Shown here in pieces: positions 17,165 through 26,548 of a DNA stretch of 64,000 bases; position 1 is the first letter of the stretch; each line of letters opens with the position of its first letter. The stretch covers positions 168,501 to 232,500 of the forward strand of contig NZ_CP028919.1 in the NCBI RefSeq assembly GCF_003060865.1. The letters run 5' to 3'. The notes below the pieces were generated by a model. The model ran no database searches and had not been told where the DNA came from. It worked only from the letters and a program-made list of their open reading frames with translations. The translations under genes and the position numbers were made by a program. Source of the stretch: Gemmobacter aquarius (lineage in GTDB: Bacteria > Pseudomonadota > Alphaproteobacteria > Rhodobacterales > Rhodobacteraceae).

Positions 17165-18475
17165 TCAGCCGCGCTGGCTGATGGGCCGTCCGTAAGTGGC
17201 GGCCCGCGCTGTGGGAAAGCTTTGAGGCAGGGTTCGGGTTCCATGCTGCGGTGCAGAATGAGTGCGACGAAGGCTGTCGATCATGTGCAAGAGAACCCAT
17301 GGAACCAGAAACGAGCCCGCCGTGTACGGGGTGAAAAAATCGATTTCGACAAGCGACCGGATCAAAAACAGAACCGACAGACCCGCTACGATTGCTGTTG
17401 CCCGACTTTGCGCTTGCAGCATCGCGACCAGCGGCAGACCCAGGAGCATGAGGCACCAGATCGCCATAAGCGAGACGCCGACCAGACCGAGGCCGACATA
17501 GCTTTCGATTAGCGTATTGTGGAAGTGAAAGCCGGTCTGGGCCTCGATGTGGAACTCGGTCCAGAGCTCTTCCGCCTCGGCGCGACCGGGAATCCAGAAC
17601 GAATAGTAGCCGAGACCAAAGGCTTGATGGGTCTGTGCAAACTCTAGCCCTCTGGACCAGAGATACGTTCGTCCCGTCAGCGTGGAATCCTTGCCGAAGA
17701 CAGAAAACAGCACGTCGAGCGCACCGAGGTTCAACGCGGCGACAAGACCCAGAACAAACAGAACGCCTCCCAGTGCCACGGCCATGACACGCAACAGGCG
17801 CGGCAGACGGAGGACGCCGAGCGCAAGAAGAATGACGGCAAAGGCAAGGATTACTGTGATGAGCGAAGTCGCCGACTCTGTACGGATTAGCGTGAAGGCC
17901 GCGAAAGCACCGATCGCGATGGCAGCGACGACCCAAAGCCAACCGGCGAGGCGGGGGTTGGTCAGGGGATAGGCTGCGGCGATCAGGGTGATCGAGGCAA
18001 AAAGGCCAAGCTGGTTTTTCGAGCTGAACGCCCCGGCAAAGGCGTAAGTGCCATCGACCACATCATAGGCATATTCGCCGTTCAGCGTGGAGTAGATCAA
18101 CACGAATAACCCGCCCGCTAGCAGCCCCCGCGCGAGAGACGGCACTGAAGTGACACGGGCGGCCGCGAGGCCCAGAAGCACGGTGCTGCCCCATTGGATT
18201 GCGGCGCGCAGCGTTGCATCCGGCCTGTCGGACCAGAGTGTCGACAAAGCTGCCAAGGCCGGAACCAAAAGGAAGGGAAGCAAATGTTGCGGGCTTTGCA
18301 CGAGGCGCCCTGTCGGAAAGATCAGCACCGGCAGCCAGACAGAATAGAAAATCAGGATCGACGCTGATCCGATGCGGGTCGAGTAGGCGAATACGAACAG
18401 CGACACCGCGATTGCGGCGCTGACATATAGCCAGTTGCGAGCGGGATCGGTGAATAATCCGGCGTGAAGTTTCAT
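17165..18475 (-). CDS. exoQ: ExoQ-like polysaccharide polymerase (Wzy/O-antigen ligase family)
   Basis: 436 residues from the ATG at 18475, with about ten membrane spans. The Wzy_C region is recognisable: AFSSKNQLGLFAS, the loop DSTLTGRTYLWSRGLEFA, and FHFHNTLIESYVGLGLVGV. ExoQ polymerises lipid-linked repeat units on the periplasmic side of the inner membrane. It is the first gene of the exoQ-galU-exoP-exoF operon and diverges from exoY across 161 bp that must hold both promoters. An in-frame ATG at 18580 would add 35 polar residues and is less likely. Confidence 0.88.
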   Translation of the reverse strand: MKLHAGLFTDPARNWLYVSAAIAVSLFVFAYSTRIGSASILIFYSVWLPVLIFPTGRLVQSPQHLLPFLLVPALAALSTLWSDRPDATLRAAIQWGSTVLLGLAAARVTSVPSLARGLLAGGLFVLIYSTLNGEYAYDVVDGTYAFAGAFSSKNQLGLFASITLIAAAYPLTNPRLAGWLWVVAAIAIGAFAAFTLIRTESATSLITVILAFAVILLALGVLRLPRLLRVMAVALGGVLFVLGLVAALNLGALDVLFSVFGKDSTLTGRTYLWSRGLEFAQTHQAFGLGYYSFWIPGRAEAEELWTEFHIEAQTGFHFHNTLIESYVGLGLVGVSLMAIWCLMLLGLPLVAMLQAQSRATAIVAGLSVLFLIRSLVEIDFFTPYTAGSFLVPWVLLHMIDSLRRTHSAPQHGTRTLPQSFPTARAATYGRPISQRG

Positions 18476-18636
18476 TTTCGTGCTGTCCGTTAGGCCTGAA
18501 ACAAGCCTTGTGTCGGCTAATCGGTTCCCGACCCCGTCCTTTAGGATGTAAGGAGGGAACCTCAGGCAGCTGGCAGGCATGAGACGGCGGACGGACCGGT
18601 CGGGGAGCGGGCCGATGCTTACGCTGGAGAATGTGA

Positions 18637-19413
18637 ATGGATGATGGAAACTTGGGTCAGGCTGGAGGATTCCGGCCCGACGATGATTTTACCGGTAGAG
18701 TTTTTCGCAGCGCCGCTGCTGCGCTGCCAACCGAATTCGGCGTTGGCGAGAGAGGAAGGCACGAACACTTTCGCCCGCGCCGTCCTATCGAGATTTCCGA
18801 TGCGGCCGAGCTGCCAAAGGTGATTTTCGATCGTGTCGCTGCCTTGACAGGTTTGGCTTTGCTGATGCCGCTTATGCTTATCGTTGCGGCGATGATCTGG
18901 CGGCGCGATCCGGGTCCGGTGCTTTATGCCCACAAACGGATCGGGCGGCACGGGCGCATTTTCCACTGCCTCAAATTCCGCACGATGGTGCTCGACAGCG
19001 ATGCCGTCCTCGCGCGGCATCTGAGCGACAATCCGGCGGCTGCGGCGGAGTGGGCGGCCACCCGGAAATTGCGGGTCGATCCGAGGGTTACCGGCATAGG
19101 TGCCCGTTTGCGCAAGACCAGCATTGACGAATTACCGCAGCTTATCAACGTGCTGCGTGGCGAGATGAGTCTTGTCGGACCGCGGCCTATCGTGATGGAC
19201 GAGGCCCGCCATTACGGCGAGGCATTAGCGGCGTATCTGGCTGTTCGTCCCGGCGTTACCGGCCTGTGGCAGATCAGCGGCCGGAGCGACACGAGCTATG
19301 CCGAGCGTGTCGCACTGGACCGCGCCTATGTGCGAGGTCGCAATCTTATGAACGACCTGTGGATATTGATGCGTACGGTCGTAGTAGTAGCGAAGGGCCG
19401 TGGAAGCTATTGA
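18637..19413 (+). CDS. exoY: ExoY-like undecaprenyl-phosphate sugar phosphotransferase
   Basis: 258 residues. After a variable N-terminus there is one membrane helix (VAALTGLALLMPLMLIVAA), then the polyprenyl-phosphate hexose-1-phosphate transferase domain: KFRTM, RLRKTSIDELPQLINVL, SLVGPRP and PGVTGLWQISGRSD. ExoY starts each repeat by moving a sugar phosphate, galactose in succinoglycan, from a UDP-sugar to the C55 lipid at the inner membrane. This is the committed step of the pathway. The stop overlaps the convergent exoA-like stop by 7 nt. Confidence 0.92.
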   Translation: MDDGNLGQAGGFRPDDDFTGRVFRSAAAALPTEFGVGERGRHEHFRPRRPIEISDAAELPKVIFDRVAALTGLALLMPLMLIVAAMIWRRDPGPVLYAHKRIGRHGRIFHCLKFRTMVLDSDAVLARHLSDNPAAAAEWAATRKLRVDPRVTGIGARLRKTSIDELPQLINVLRGEMSLVGPRPIVMDEARHYGEALAAYLAVRPGVTGLWQISGRSDTSYAERVALDRAYVRGRNLMNDLWILMRTVVVVAKGRGSY

Positions 19414-20369
19414 CGGGCAGCGGTCAAGAAGCCGAGTCCCCAGCCAATGTGCATGACCATAGCCGCCGGCCCAGACAGCAACATTGGCAGACGGCGCGCC
19501 TTAATCGCTAGCGCGGCGCCGAGGATGAGGCAAACAACGGCCCATGCAGCAGTCGGGATGGTGAGCATCATCCACATCGGGTCAATCAAAGACAGGCCAA
19601 GACCGATCGCGGCTAGCACCAGCGAAGACAGTACCAGAAGCGGCGCGATCTGGCGAAGTTTGAGCCTCATGTTGTGCTTTTGTGCCGTGGTCGCGCGGCC
19701 TTTGCCGTGCTTGAAGTACTGGTGGAACAGTGCTGAAAAGGTACTTCTGGGCACATATCCGATGCAGGTCTTGTCGGTTAGCCAGATGGTGTGGCCTGCT
19801 GCGCGAAGCCGGTAGTCAAGCTCTGCATCCTCGTTATGGCTTTGCGCCGGATCGTAACCACCTACGGAGCGGAAGGCCGACAGGCGCATCAGCGCGTGAT
19901 GTCCATGGTCGACGAACCGCCCGCCTTTTCCGGTGCGATGGGCCGATCCTCCGGTGCCAAGGACACTGTTTTGCGCTGCGGCCACCGCTTCGGTAAAGGG
20001 AGTTGGTCCGAGCGTTCGCATCGGCACCGTAACGCTGTCGGCTTCGGTCGCGTGAAGCTCGTCGAGCAGGGCTTGGATGAAGCCGGCCGGATAGGTTGCA
20101 TGGGCATCTGCGCGCAAGAGCACCGTGCAATCTTGACCCAGGGTTTCGACGGCGCGGTTGATGCCCGCACCTTGCAGTTTTTGCGGGTTGTTCAACAGGG
20201 TCACGCGGGGAAAACCGGCCACGATGCAGCGCGTGTTGTCGATGCTTCCACCGTCGGACACGACGACTTTTGCATCGGCGGGGGCCTCGGCAACAAGGCT
20301 TTGCAGGACGGCCGCGATATGGGCTTCCTCATTCAGTGTCGGAATGACGATAAGCAATCGATCCATCAT
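19407..20369 (-). CDS. exoA: ExoA-like family 2 glycosyltransferase
   Basis: 320 residues from the ATG at 20369, overlapping the exoL-like stop (ATGA). The GT-A domain shows LLIVIPTLNEEAHIAAVL, VVVSDGGSIDNT, LLRADAHATYP with the acidic metal site, and SHNEDAELDYRLR as the catalytic region. C-terminal spans (LLVLSSLVLAAIGLGLSL and following) anchor it in the membrane. The overall plan matches ExoA, which adds the second sugar (beta-1,3 glucose) after ExoY in succinoglycan synthesis. Confidence 0.87.
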   Translation of the reverse strand: MMDRLLIVIPTLNEEAHIAAVLQSLVAEAPADAKVVVSDGGSIDNTRCIVAGFPRVTLLNNPQKLQGAGINRAVETLGQDCTVLLRADAHATYPAGFIQALLDELHATEADSVTVPMRTLGPTPFTEAVAAAQNSVLGTGGSAHRTGKGGRFVDHGHHALMRLSAFRSVGGYDPAQSHNEDAELDYRLRAAGHTIWLTDKTCIGYVPRSTFSALFHQYFKHGKGRATTAQKHNMRLKLRQIAPLLVLSSLVLAAIGLGLSLIDPMWMMLTIPTAAWAVVCLILGAALAIKARRLPMLLSGPAAMVMHIGWGLGFLTAARQ

Positions 20370-21484
20370 GCTGCGGCTCGTGCTGTGGGTTGCGTGATGG
20401 CGGTGACGAGTGCGCGGCAATCCTCGGGGCTTGCGCGCCAAAGAGCCGGGTCGGTGTCGATCACGGCACGGTGCAGCGCGGCGTACTTCGCAGAGGTCAT
20501 CTCGGAGAACAGCGAGGCAAGCGCCTCAGGGTTGGCATCTTCGAGCGTTACGCCTAGGCCATGTCGCTGAAGGTATCGCCCCGTTTCGACCGAGCGCAAT
20601 GCGATAGGCACTGCACCGAATGCAGCGCTTTCGTATAGCCGGTTGGGCAAGAGCCATTCGGAATTCGCGCCCTGTTCGTAGAAATCGATGCACCAAGCGA
20701 AATGAACATCGCCATACAGCGATGGTAGGTCGGCGGCGGTGTATGGACCGCCAAAGGACATGTGCGGGTGGGGTGCGAGACTGGTCGCCATATCGGGAAA
20801 CACTGCCGGCGAAGGGCGGCCCCGAAGGCTGACCTTCACCTTGCCGCCAAGACGGTCTGACAGATCGGCCAGGATCTTGAAAGAACGCTCGCAGCGCAAG
20901 GCGCCATACCACCCGATGCGAAAAGGTGGTGGCATCAACCGGAGCGGATGCGGCGCAGGGGTCAAAATCTTGTTCTCGACCAGTATGATCCGGTTGGCAA
21001 AAGGCCCGTTCTTAAGATGGTTCGCAATGAATGCGGGCGAACTGGTCAAAACAAGATCGACCGACTTTCCCACATGCCGCTCCAACCTGCGCAAGGCACG
21101 CCCCGCACTACTTTGCGAGGTGAGCAGCCGGTGGATGTCGAGACATTCGTAGACCAGATCGGGTCTGGGCGTCAGGCGGCGTTGCAGCGCCTGACCTATG
21201 ACCAACATTTCGAGATTGCGGGCGACGATCGCTGATGCGCCCTTCATATGCTGGGCCACAACGGGCAAGCCGGTTGCCAGGACACGCAACACGGTCAGCG
21301 CACGGCTCGCAAGACGGGCATCGGCGCTATGGCCGAGAACCAACGCATCAGTGAAGCTGTCGGGCAGTTCGCCCCGTGAAAACCCGGCTATTTTGACGTC
21401 GGCGCCGCCGGTCCGAAACATCGTGACCCGGCGCGCAACGGCGGGGTCGGTCAGATCATGTGCAAGATATCCGATACGTTGCAA
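20366..21484 (-). CDS. exoL: ExoL-like glycosyltransferase
   Basis: About 372 residues. The family-like part begins IGYLAHDLTDPAVARRVTMF and continues with VYECLDIHRLL, then a GT-B C-terminal domain with FRIGWYGALR and NRLYESAAFGAVPIAL. In succinoglycan synthesis ExoL adds the third sugar. The start is uncertain. I place it at the TTG at 21484, just before the homologous region. An upstream ATG at 21661 would add about 59 residues of no recognisable family and would overlap the divergent tolC-type start by 2 nt. The stop overlaps exoA. Confidence 0.78.
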   Translation of the reverse strand: MQRIGYLAHDLTDPAVARRVTMFRTGGADVKIAGFSRGELPDSFTDALVLGHSADARLASRALTVLRVLATGLPVVAQHMKGASAIVARNLEMLVIGQALQRRLTPRPDLVYECLDIHRLLTSQSSAGRALRRLERHVGKSVDLVLTSSPAFIANHLKNGPFANRIILVENKILTPAPHPLRLMPPPFRIGWYGALRCERSFKILADLSDRLGGKVKVSLRGRPSPAVFPDMATSLAPHPHMSFGGPYTAADLPSLYGDVHFAWCIDFYEQGANSEWLLPNRLYESAAFGAVPIALRSVETGRYLQRHGLGVTLEDANPEALASLFSEMTSAKYAALHRAVIDTDPALWRASPEDCRALVTAITQPTARAAA

Positions 21485-21659
21485 GGCTTCGTCCCGCTGT
21501 GTTTGGAAAGAAACGCGGGTGGCTTTTGGCGGTTCCCACCGGGTTGCAGCGGTTTTATTCGAGGGCCAGGGAACGAAACGCACAGACGCGTGGTTCTGCA
21601 CCGCAATGGCATGCACTCGGCATGCGGGCGGTCGGTGACCGCGTTTGACGGAGTTTGAC

Positions 21660-23003
21660 ATGGCTTTCCCCTTTCCTGCGTCGACACGCATGCTGGTCGT
21701 TCCGGCGCTGGCTTTGATCACCGCCTGTGCGCCTGCACCCTCTGCCGAGCGCGTGATCAAGGCATCGGCTGCTCCTGCTCCTGTCTCGGCCATCGAGAGC
21801 AATGCTTGGTGGGTTGCCTTCAACGACCCGACGCTGAATTCGCTGGTCCAGACAGGATTACGTCAGAACCTGACGGTGCGCGAAGCGGTCGAGCGCATAA
21901 ACGAGGCCGCGGCCTTTACGCAGGTGACAAGTGGTGTCGGGCTAACCCTTGGCGCGGAATCCACGCGGGAACGCGCAGATAGCCTGCCGATCAACACCGC
22001 ACAGGGGGCGTCGCTCCAAGGCACGTGGCTTATCGATATTTTTGGCCAGACACGGCTGAACCGGCAGGCTGCAACAGCGCGGCGTGATCGTGCGTTTTTC
22101 GGGGCCGATGGTGCGCGGCTGGCATTGGCCAGCGAGATCGCGACAACCTACATCGATCTGCGTTATGCGCAGGAAGTGCGGGCACTTACGCGTCGCAGCC
22201 TGCAAAGCCGGCAACAATCGCTTGATCTGATTTCCTCGCAGTTCGAGATGGGTGCGGCGACGCGGCTTGATGTCTTGCGGGCGCGCCAATTGGTTGCTGC
22301 GTCCGAAGCGCGGCAACCGGCATTGGAAGTGGCTTTCGACCGTGCCGTAAACCGTTTGGCGACCCTTACGCTGCGCCCGGCTTCTGATTTGCAGCCCCTG
22401 TTGCAACGGGGTGGCCCGCAGCCGAAGGCGCGGTTCACCGCCTCCAAGGGTGTTCCTGCCGAGGCGATGCGCCGTCGGCCCGACGTGCAGGCAGCCGAAC
22501 AGGATTTCGCCGAGAAGATGGCTCTGATTGGCGTGGCTCAGCGCGATATGCTGCCTTCGATCTCGCTTCTGGGCGCGGTTACGGCGCGGCCGGGTGGTGG
22601 TGAGGGGTGGTCTTTCGGTCCGCGGCTCAACCTTCCGATCTTTACGGGCGGTGCCAACAAGGCGAACCTTTCCGCAGCAGAAAGCCGGGCGCGCCAAAGC
22701 TGGCTGGTTTGGCAGCGAACTGTGCTGGAAGCGGTCGAAGAGACACGGAACGCTCTTTCCGCCTATCAGCGTGACAGCCGGAACATCGGAGCGCAGCAAA
22801 ATCTGGTGAGCCTGTCACAAGAAACAATCGAGCTTGCGCGATCGAGCTATGAGTTGGGCGAAACCGACTTCCTGTCAATTCTTGACACCGAAGTCAGCCT
22901 TCAAGATTCACGTGAGGCGCTTGCGGCGGCAGAGCGGGATCGGGCGATCAACTACGTCAGACTTAGCGTGGCCACGGCGGGGTCAGTCCCGCCGCGTCGT
23001 TAG
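21660..23003 (+). CDS. TolC/NodT-family outer-membrane efflux lipoprotein
   Basis: 447 residues from the ATG at 21660, with GGAG six bases upstream. The signal peptide ends in a lipobox LITAC (Cys23), so the mature protein is lipid-anchored. Two outer-membrane efflux repeats follow, with TYIDLRYAQEVRALTRRSL in the first, a central RRRPDVQAAEQ segment, and SYELGETDFLSILDTEVSL in the second. Length and motifs fit RND/MFS-type outer-membrane channels. No periplasmic adaptor or inner-membrane pump is adjacent; it closes the polysaccharide region and may give the exported product or the ABC exporter a way out. Confidence 0.88.
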   Translation: MAFPFPASTRMLVVPALALITACAPAPSAERVIKASAAPAPVSAIESNAWWVAFNDPTLNSLVQTGLRQNLTVREAVERINEAAAFTQVTSGVGLTLGAESTRERADSLPINTAQGASLQGTWLIDIFGQTRLNRQAATARRDRAFFGADGARLALASEIATTYIDLRYAQEVRALTRRSLQSRQQSLDLISSQFEMGAATRLDVLRARQLVAASEARQPALEVAFDRAVNRLATLTLRPASDLQPLLQRGGPQPKARFTASKGVPAEAMRRRPDVQAAEQDFAEKMALIGVAQRDMLPSISLLGAVTARPGGGEGWSFGPRLNLPIFTGGANKANLSAAESRARQSWLVWQRTVLEAVEETRNALSAYQRDSRNIGAQQNLVSLSQETIELARSSYELGETDFLSILDTEVSLQDSREALAAAERDRAINYVRLSVATAGSVPPRR

Positions 23004-23004
23004 G

Positions 23005-23217
23005 GTGGAAGCCTTGCGCCATATTCCCATGGTTCTGATCGCTGCATTGCAAGTGGCGGTGCTCTGGCAGATGTCGGCGCTTGAGCACCGCGCCGTGCAG
23101 ATCGAGGCGAGCCTCGAATTCATGGATTATGGAAGACCGAGAGATACGGCTTGCGCGATGCCCTTGTGCGAGGGGGATTGTGGGAACGAGGTCATTGGCC
23201 TGCTCGACATGCCCTGA
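23005..23217 (+). CDS. Possible small membrane-anchored protein
   Basis: A 70-codon frame begins with GTG one base after the tolC-type stop; an in-frame ATG lies at 23029. The peptide has one hydrophobic segment (MVLIAALQVAVLWQM) followed by a polar tail with three Cys within CAMPLCEGDC. I do not recognise it. Tight spacing to the upstream gene argues for translation, but the frame is short and has no clear ribosome site. Confidence 0.35.
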   Translation: MEALRHIPMVLIAALQVAVLWQMSALEHRAVQIEASLEFMDYGRPRDTACAMPLCEGDCGNEVIGLLDMP

Positions 23218-23351
23218 CCCATGGCGAAAGCAGCACAGTTTGCTTCGGGGCAAACCCCGGAATGTCGGGGTTGGACGCGCTTTTAACGCTAATGCGGAAC
23301 TACCGGTTTCGACGGGTTGCCGTTCAGACTCCGTCAAGAGCTGCCTAGGCG

Positions 23352-23376
23352 GGAACCCCCGCTAGGGGCGCGTGTT
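23352..23376 (+). promoter_or_regulatory. EcfG-type general-stress promoter upstream of katE
   Basis: GGAAC at 23352-23356 and GTT at 23374-23376 are separated by 17 bases, matching the alphaproteobacterial EcfG sigma-factor consensus. The GTT ends 28 nt before the katE ATG. It is one of at least seven identically spaced sites in the island. Confidence 0.65.
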
Positions 23377-23404
23377 GGCGGGGAATATGATAGGGAGCCC
23401 CACC

Positions 23405-25516
23405 ATGACAGACACACCGCATCGGAACCAACCGACCGCCGACACGACTTCGGGTCAACACGTTGTCGAGCGCAACGCGCGGGTAGGGCAGGGTGGAGAG
23501 GTGCACCAGACGCCCGACAGTTCCGGCCCGCGAATGACCTCTATGCATGGCGTGCCAACAAGCGACAACCAGAACAGCTTGCGGGCTGGCGCTCGCGGAC
23601 CGCTGTTGATGGAGGATTTCCATTTCCGCGAGAAAATTTTCCATTTCGATCACGAGCGTATTCCCGAGCGCGTGGTCCACGCCCGAGGCTACGGGGCGCA
23701 CGGTTATTTCGAGAACTACGAGTCGCTGTCCGACCTTACGACCGCCGATCTGTTCCAACGTGCGGGCGAGAAGACCGAGACGTTCACGCGCTTTTCGACC
23801 GTTCTGGGCAACAAGGGTTCGCCCGATATGGTGCGGGACGTGCGGGGTTTCGCAACGAAATTCTATACCAAACAAGGCAACTGGGATCTGGTCGGCAACA
23901 ACATCCCGGTTTTCTTCATTCAGGATGCGATCAAGTTTCCCGACATAGTCCATGCTGGCAAACCAGCCCCGGATCGTGACTTTCCGCAAGCCCAGACCGC
24001 GCATGACAATTTCTGGGACTTCATCAGCCTGATGCCCGAGTCGATGCATATGATCATGTGGACGATGTCGGACCGCGCGATCCCGCGCGGGTTTCGGTTC
24101 ATCGAGGGCTTCGGCGTCCACAGTTTTCGCATGGTGAACGCCGAGGGGGTTTCGCGTTACGTGAAATTCCATTGGCGTCCCAAGCTCGGCTTGCAGAGCG
24201 TGCTTTGGGATGAGGCGCTGCGGATCAACGGGGCGGATCCCGATTTCCATCGTCGGGATTTGTGGGATGCGATCGAGATGGGAGACTACCCTGAATGGGA
24301 GCTCGGCTTGCAGGTGTTCGATGACGACTTCGCGGACGCGTTCGCTTTTGATATCCTTGACCCGACCAAGATCATCCCCGAGGAAGAGGTACCCTTGAGG
24401 ATGGTCGGGCGCTTGGTCCTGAACCGGATGCCCGACAATTTCTTCAATGAAACCGAGCAGGTCGCCTTTTGCACGCAGAATATCGTTCCGGGGCTGGATT
24501 TCACCAATGACCCTTTGTTGCAGGGTCGAAATTTCAGCTATCTCGACACGCAGTTGAAGCGGCTTGGCAGCCCGAATTTTACCCAGATCCCGATCAATGC
24601 GCCACGTTGTCCTGTGCATAACTTCATGCAGGACGGACATATGCAAAATCGCGGTCCGAAGGGGCGGGCCAATTACGAGCCGAACAGCTGGTCGCCCGGT
24701 GGCCCCCGTGCCGATGTCGAAGAAGGGTTCCGGTCGTATCCCGAAGAGATTTCGGGTGTGAAGCGCAAGCTGCGGCCCGAGAGCTTTGCCGACCACTATA
24801 GCCAGGCGCGGCAGTTCTACCTGAGCCAGACGCCAATCGAACAACGGCACATCGCCGATGCGCTGATCTTCGAATTGAGCAAGATCGAGGTGGAGCGGAT
24901 TACGGAGCGGGTGCTGACGCACCTGCCCATTATCGACCCTAACCTTGCCCAAAACGTGGCCTCTGGTTTGGGAATGGACTTGCCCGACCCTGCCATTCCG
25001 ATGATCGATCCCATCGATCTGCCACCGTCGGATGCGCTGTCGATCCTGAAAATGCAAAAGCAAAGTTTCAAGGGGCGCAAGATGGGGATCGTCGTCACCG
25101 ATGGGATCGATGACGATGTGCTTGACGCTTTGCTGTCGGGCGTAAAGGCGGCTGGAGCTGTAGCGGCCCTTATCGCCGCACGGATCGCAGGGGTGACGAC
25201 TGCGGGGGGGGCCAAGCTGAAGGCCCATTATGCGGCCGAGGCTGCGCCGTCGGCGCTGTTCGATGCGGTGGCTGTTCTGGCGTCGGTCGATGGGGTTTCG
25301 ACGCTGACGGCGCTGCATGCTGCACGGAGTTTTGCGGCGGATGCAATGGCGCATGGAAAGCTTATCGGGATGACTGGGCCAGCTTCGGCACTGTTCGCGG
25401 CCGTCGGGGTGGAAGGTCGGGATGCGGGTATGATCCTGTTGGAAACCGTGAGCGACGTCGACGTCTTCGTTACGGCATGCGCCGAATTGCGCTACTGGCC
25501 GCGCATCGAAGGCTAA
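23405..25516 (+). CDS. katE: Large-subunit monofunctional catalase (HPII type)
   Basis: 703 residues, typical of clade-2 catalases. Active-site residues are in place: His92 in [12 protein letters not shown], Asn165 in [11 protein letters not shown], and the proximal haem ligand Tyr379 in [14 protein letters not shown]. After about residue 550 comes the extra C-terminal DJ-1/class-I amidotransferase-like domain ([15 protein letters not shown] onward) found only in large-subunit enzymes. It decomposes hydrogen peroxide in the cytoplasm. The ATG at 23405 is preceded by AGGGAG. A GGAAC-N17-GTT promoter lies 28 nt upstream, so general-stress control is likely. Confidence 0.96.
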   Translation: MTDTPHRNQPTADTTSGQHVVERNARVGQGGEVHQTPDSSGPRMTSMHGVPTSDNQNSLRAGARGPLLMEDFHFREKIFHFDHERIPERVVHARGYGAHGYFENYESLSDLTTADLFQRAGEKTETFTRFSTVLGNKGSPDMVRDVRGFATKFYTKQGNWDLVGNNIPVFFIQDAIKFPDIVHAGKPAPDRDFPQAQTAHDNFWDFISLMPESMHMIMWTMSDRAIPRGFRFIEGFGVHSFRMVNAEGVSRYVKFHWRPKLGLQSVLWDEALRINGADPDFHRRDLWDAIEMGDYPEWELGLQVFDDDFADAFAFDILDPTKIIPEEEVPLRMVGRLVLNRMPDNFFNETEQVAFCTQNIVPGLDFTNDPLLQGRNFSYLDTQLKRLGSPNFTQIPINAPRCPVHNFMQDGHMQNRGPKGRANYEPNSWSPGGPRADVEEGFRSYPEEISGVKRKLRPESFADHYSQARQFYLSQTPIEQRHIADALIFELSKIEVERITERVLTHLPIIDPNLAQNVASGLGMDLPDPAIPMIDPIDLPPSDALSILKMQKQSFKGRKMGIVVTDGIDDDVLDALLSGVKAAGAVAALIAARIAGVTTAGGAKLKAHYAAEAAPSALFDAVAVLASVDGVSTLTALHAARSFAADAMAHGKLIGMTGPASALFAAVGVEGRDAGMILLETVSDVDVFVTACAELRYWPRIEG

Positions 25517-25519
25517 GGG

Positions 25520-25544
25520 GGAACTCGGGGCATTTGGGGCGGTT
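25520..25544 (+). promoter_or_regulatory. EcfG-type promoter upstream of the SDR gene
   Basis: GGAAC at 25520-25524, then 17 bases, then GTT at 25542-25544. The GTT ends 31 nt before the ATG at 25576. It starts only 4 bp after the katE stop, so katE and the SDR gene are probably separate stress transcripts. Confidence 0.65.
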
Positions 25545-25575
25545 TTATTGAAGGAAATGCAGGAGAACCGCCCCG

Positions 25576-26052
25576 ATGCAAGACGATCCCAATGCACCCA
25601 AACCCAATCGTGCCGATGGCAGCCCCGACCCAGGATTGACTGTGGAAATGCCCGATAAGCCGGACCACGGCGAAGAGAGTTATCGCGGTTGCGCGCGGCT
25701 TGACGGAATGGTTGCGCTGATCACCGGAGGTGACAGCGGGATCGGGCGGGCGGTGGCGATTGCCTATGCCGCGACGAAGGGAGCGATCCAGAATTTTACC
25801 GTCGGTCAGGCCCAGATGGTGGCGAAAAGGGGCATCCGGGTGAATTGCGTGGCGCCCGGTCCGGTGTCGACGCCGTTGATCACCTCGACTCTGGAACGGG
25901 AGAAGTGGGGTCAGTTCGGTCGCGACACGGCGATGGGGCGGCCCGCGCAACCCGTTGATCTTGTTACCGCTTATGTGATGTTGGCAGAGCCACTTTCGTC
26001 TTACGTTACCTGTGCCACGATTGCGGTGAATGGCGGGACGCCGAAGATCTGA
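25576..26052 (+). pseudogene. Short-chain dehydrogenase with in-frame internal deletion
   Basis: 158 residues, where the GSP39/YghA-type stress SDRs it resembles have about 285-300. The start is normal: a DDPNAPKPNRADGS-type leader, then LDGMVALITGGDSGIGRAVAIAYA with the cofactor glycine motif. The chain then jumps to ATKGAIQNFTVGQAQ and the usual C-terminal part (GIRVNCVAPGPVSTPLI). Missing are the rest of the Rossmann sheet, the NNAG motif and the catalytic serine; YAATK preserves the spacing of YxxxK by chance of the join. The junction GCCTATGCC at 25762-25770 would be expected on both sides, so recombination between 9-bp repeats explains the loss of about 400 bp. The product is probably inactive. 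Confidence 0.75.
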
Positions 26053-26117
26053 CGCCGAAGTTATCCGATCATATCAGCCGTCCGCGGCGGGGCGCTCTTC
26101 TACTTCAGGTTGCGGCG

Positions 26118-26489
26118 TTGCCTTGGCGCGAAGGGGAAGCGGGCGCCGAGGTTTTGCTGGTATCGGACGCGGCGGGGGGCGGTTTCGCCATTCCCATGGG
26201 ATGGCCAAAGCGCAACCGGACAGATGCGGAAGCGGCTGCGCTGGAGGCTGCCGAAGAGGCGGGTGCGGTTGGCGAGGTTGCGCCGCAGCCTATCGGAAAA
26301 TTCTTTTATTGGAAGGAGTTGGCGGTTGGCCGCGTGCGGATTGAGGCTGCGGTCTATCCGTTGCGGGTGCAGCGGTTACGGGCGCGGTGGAAGGCCGAAG
26401 GGGCGACCGAGCGGGTGTGGGTTCCGGCGGGGGAAGCCGCCGAGTTGGTGCGCGATCCCGATCTTGCCGCCCTGATCGAAGGGCTGTGA
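26118..26489 (+). CDS. NUDIX hydrolase, true start upstream and unclear
   Basis: The frame contains ALPWREGEAGAEVLLVSD, the usual entry to small NUDIX proteins, then IPMGWPKRN and a NUDIX helix with LEAAEEAGAVGE; the box arginine is replaced by leucine. The TTG at 26118 is the only standard start in this frame, but homologous residues (GALLLQVAALPWR) begin before it. Translation may start at a CTG or other rare codon near 26050, right after the SDR stop. NUDIX enzymes cleave nucleoside diphosphates linked to other groups. It probably shares the SDR transcript. Confidence 0.68.
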   Translation: MPWREGEAGAEVLLVSDAAGGGFAIPMGWPKRNRTDAEAAALEAAEEAGAVGEVAPQPIGKFFYWKELAVGRVRIEAAVYPLRVQRLRARWKAEGATERVWVPAGEAAELVRDPDLAALIEGL

Positions 26490-26490
26490 C

Positions 26491-26515
26491 GGAACATCCG
26501 ATGCGTGCGGTGGTT
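26491..26515 (+). promoter_or_regulatory. EcfG-type promoter upstream of the first YciE-like gene
   Basis: GGAAC at 26491-26495, a 17-base spacer and GTT at 26513-26515. The GTT ends 33 nt before the ATG at 26549. It begins right after the NUDIX stop codon. Confidence 0.65.
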
Positions 26516-26548
26516 GTAAAGGTGGAACCTTACCCCGTGGAGGACGAC

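Noticed and set aside
23296..23324. A second GGAAC site upstream of katE
   Set aside because: Possible GTT partners are 15 or about 20 bases away; the site at 23352 fits exactly and is nearer the gene.
23345..25597. A 750-codon open frame on the minus strand antisense to katE
   Set aside because: It mirrors a fully conserved catalase, contains no recognisable domain and is what high GC at third positions produces opposite a real gene.
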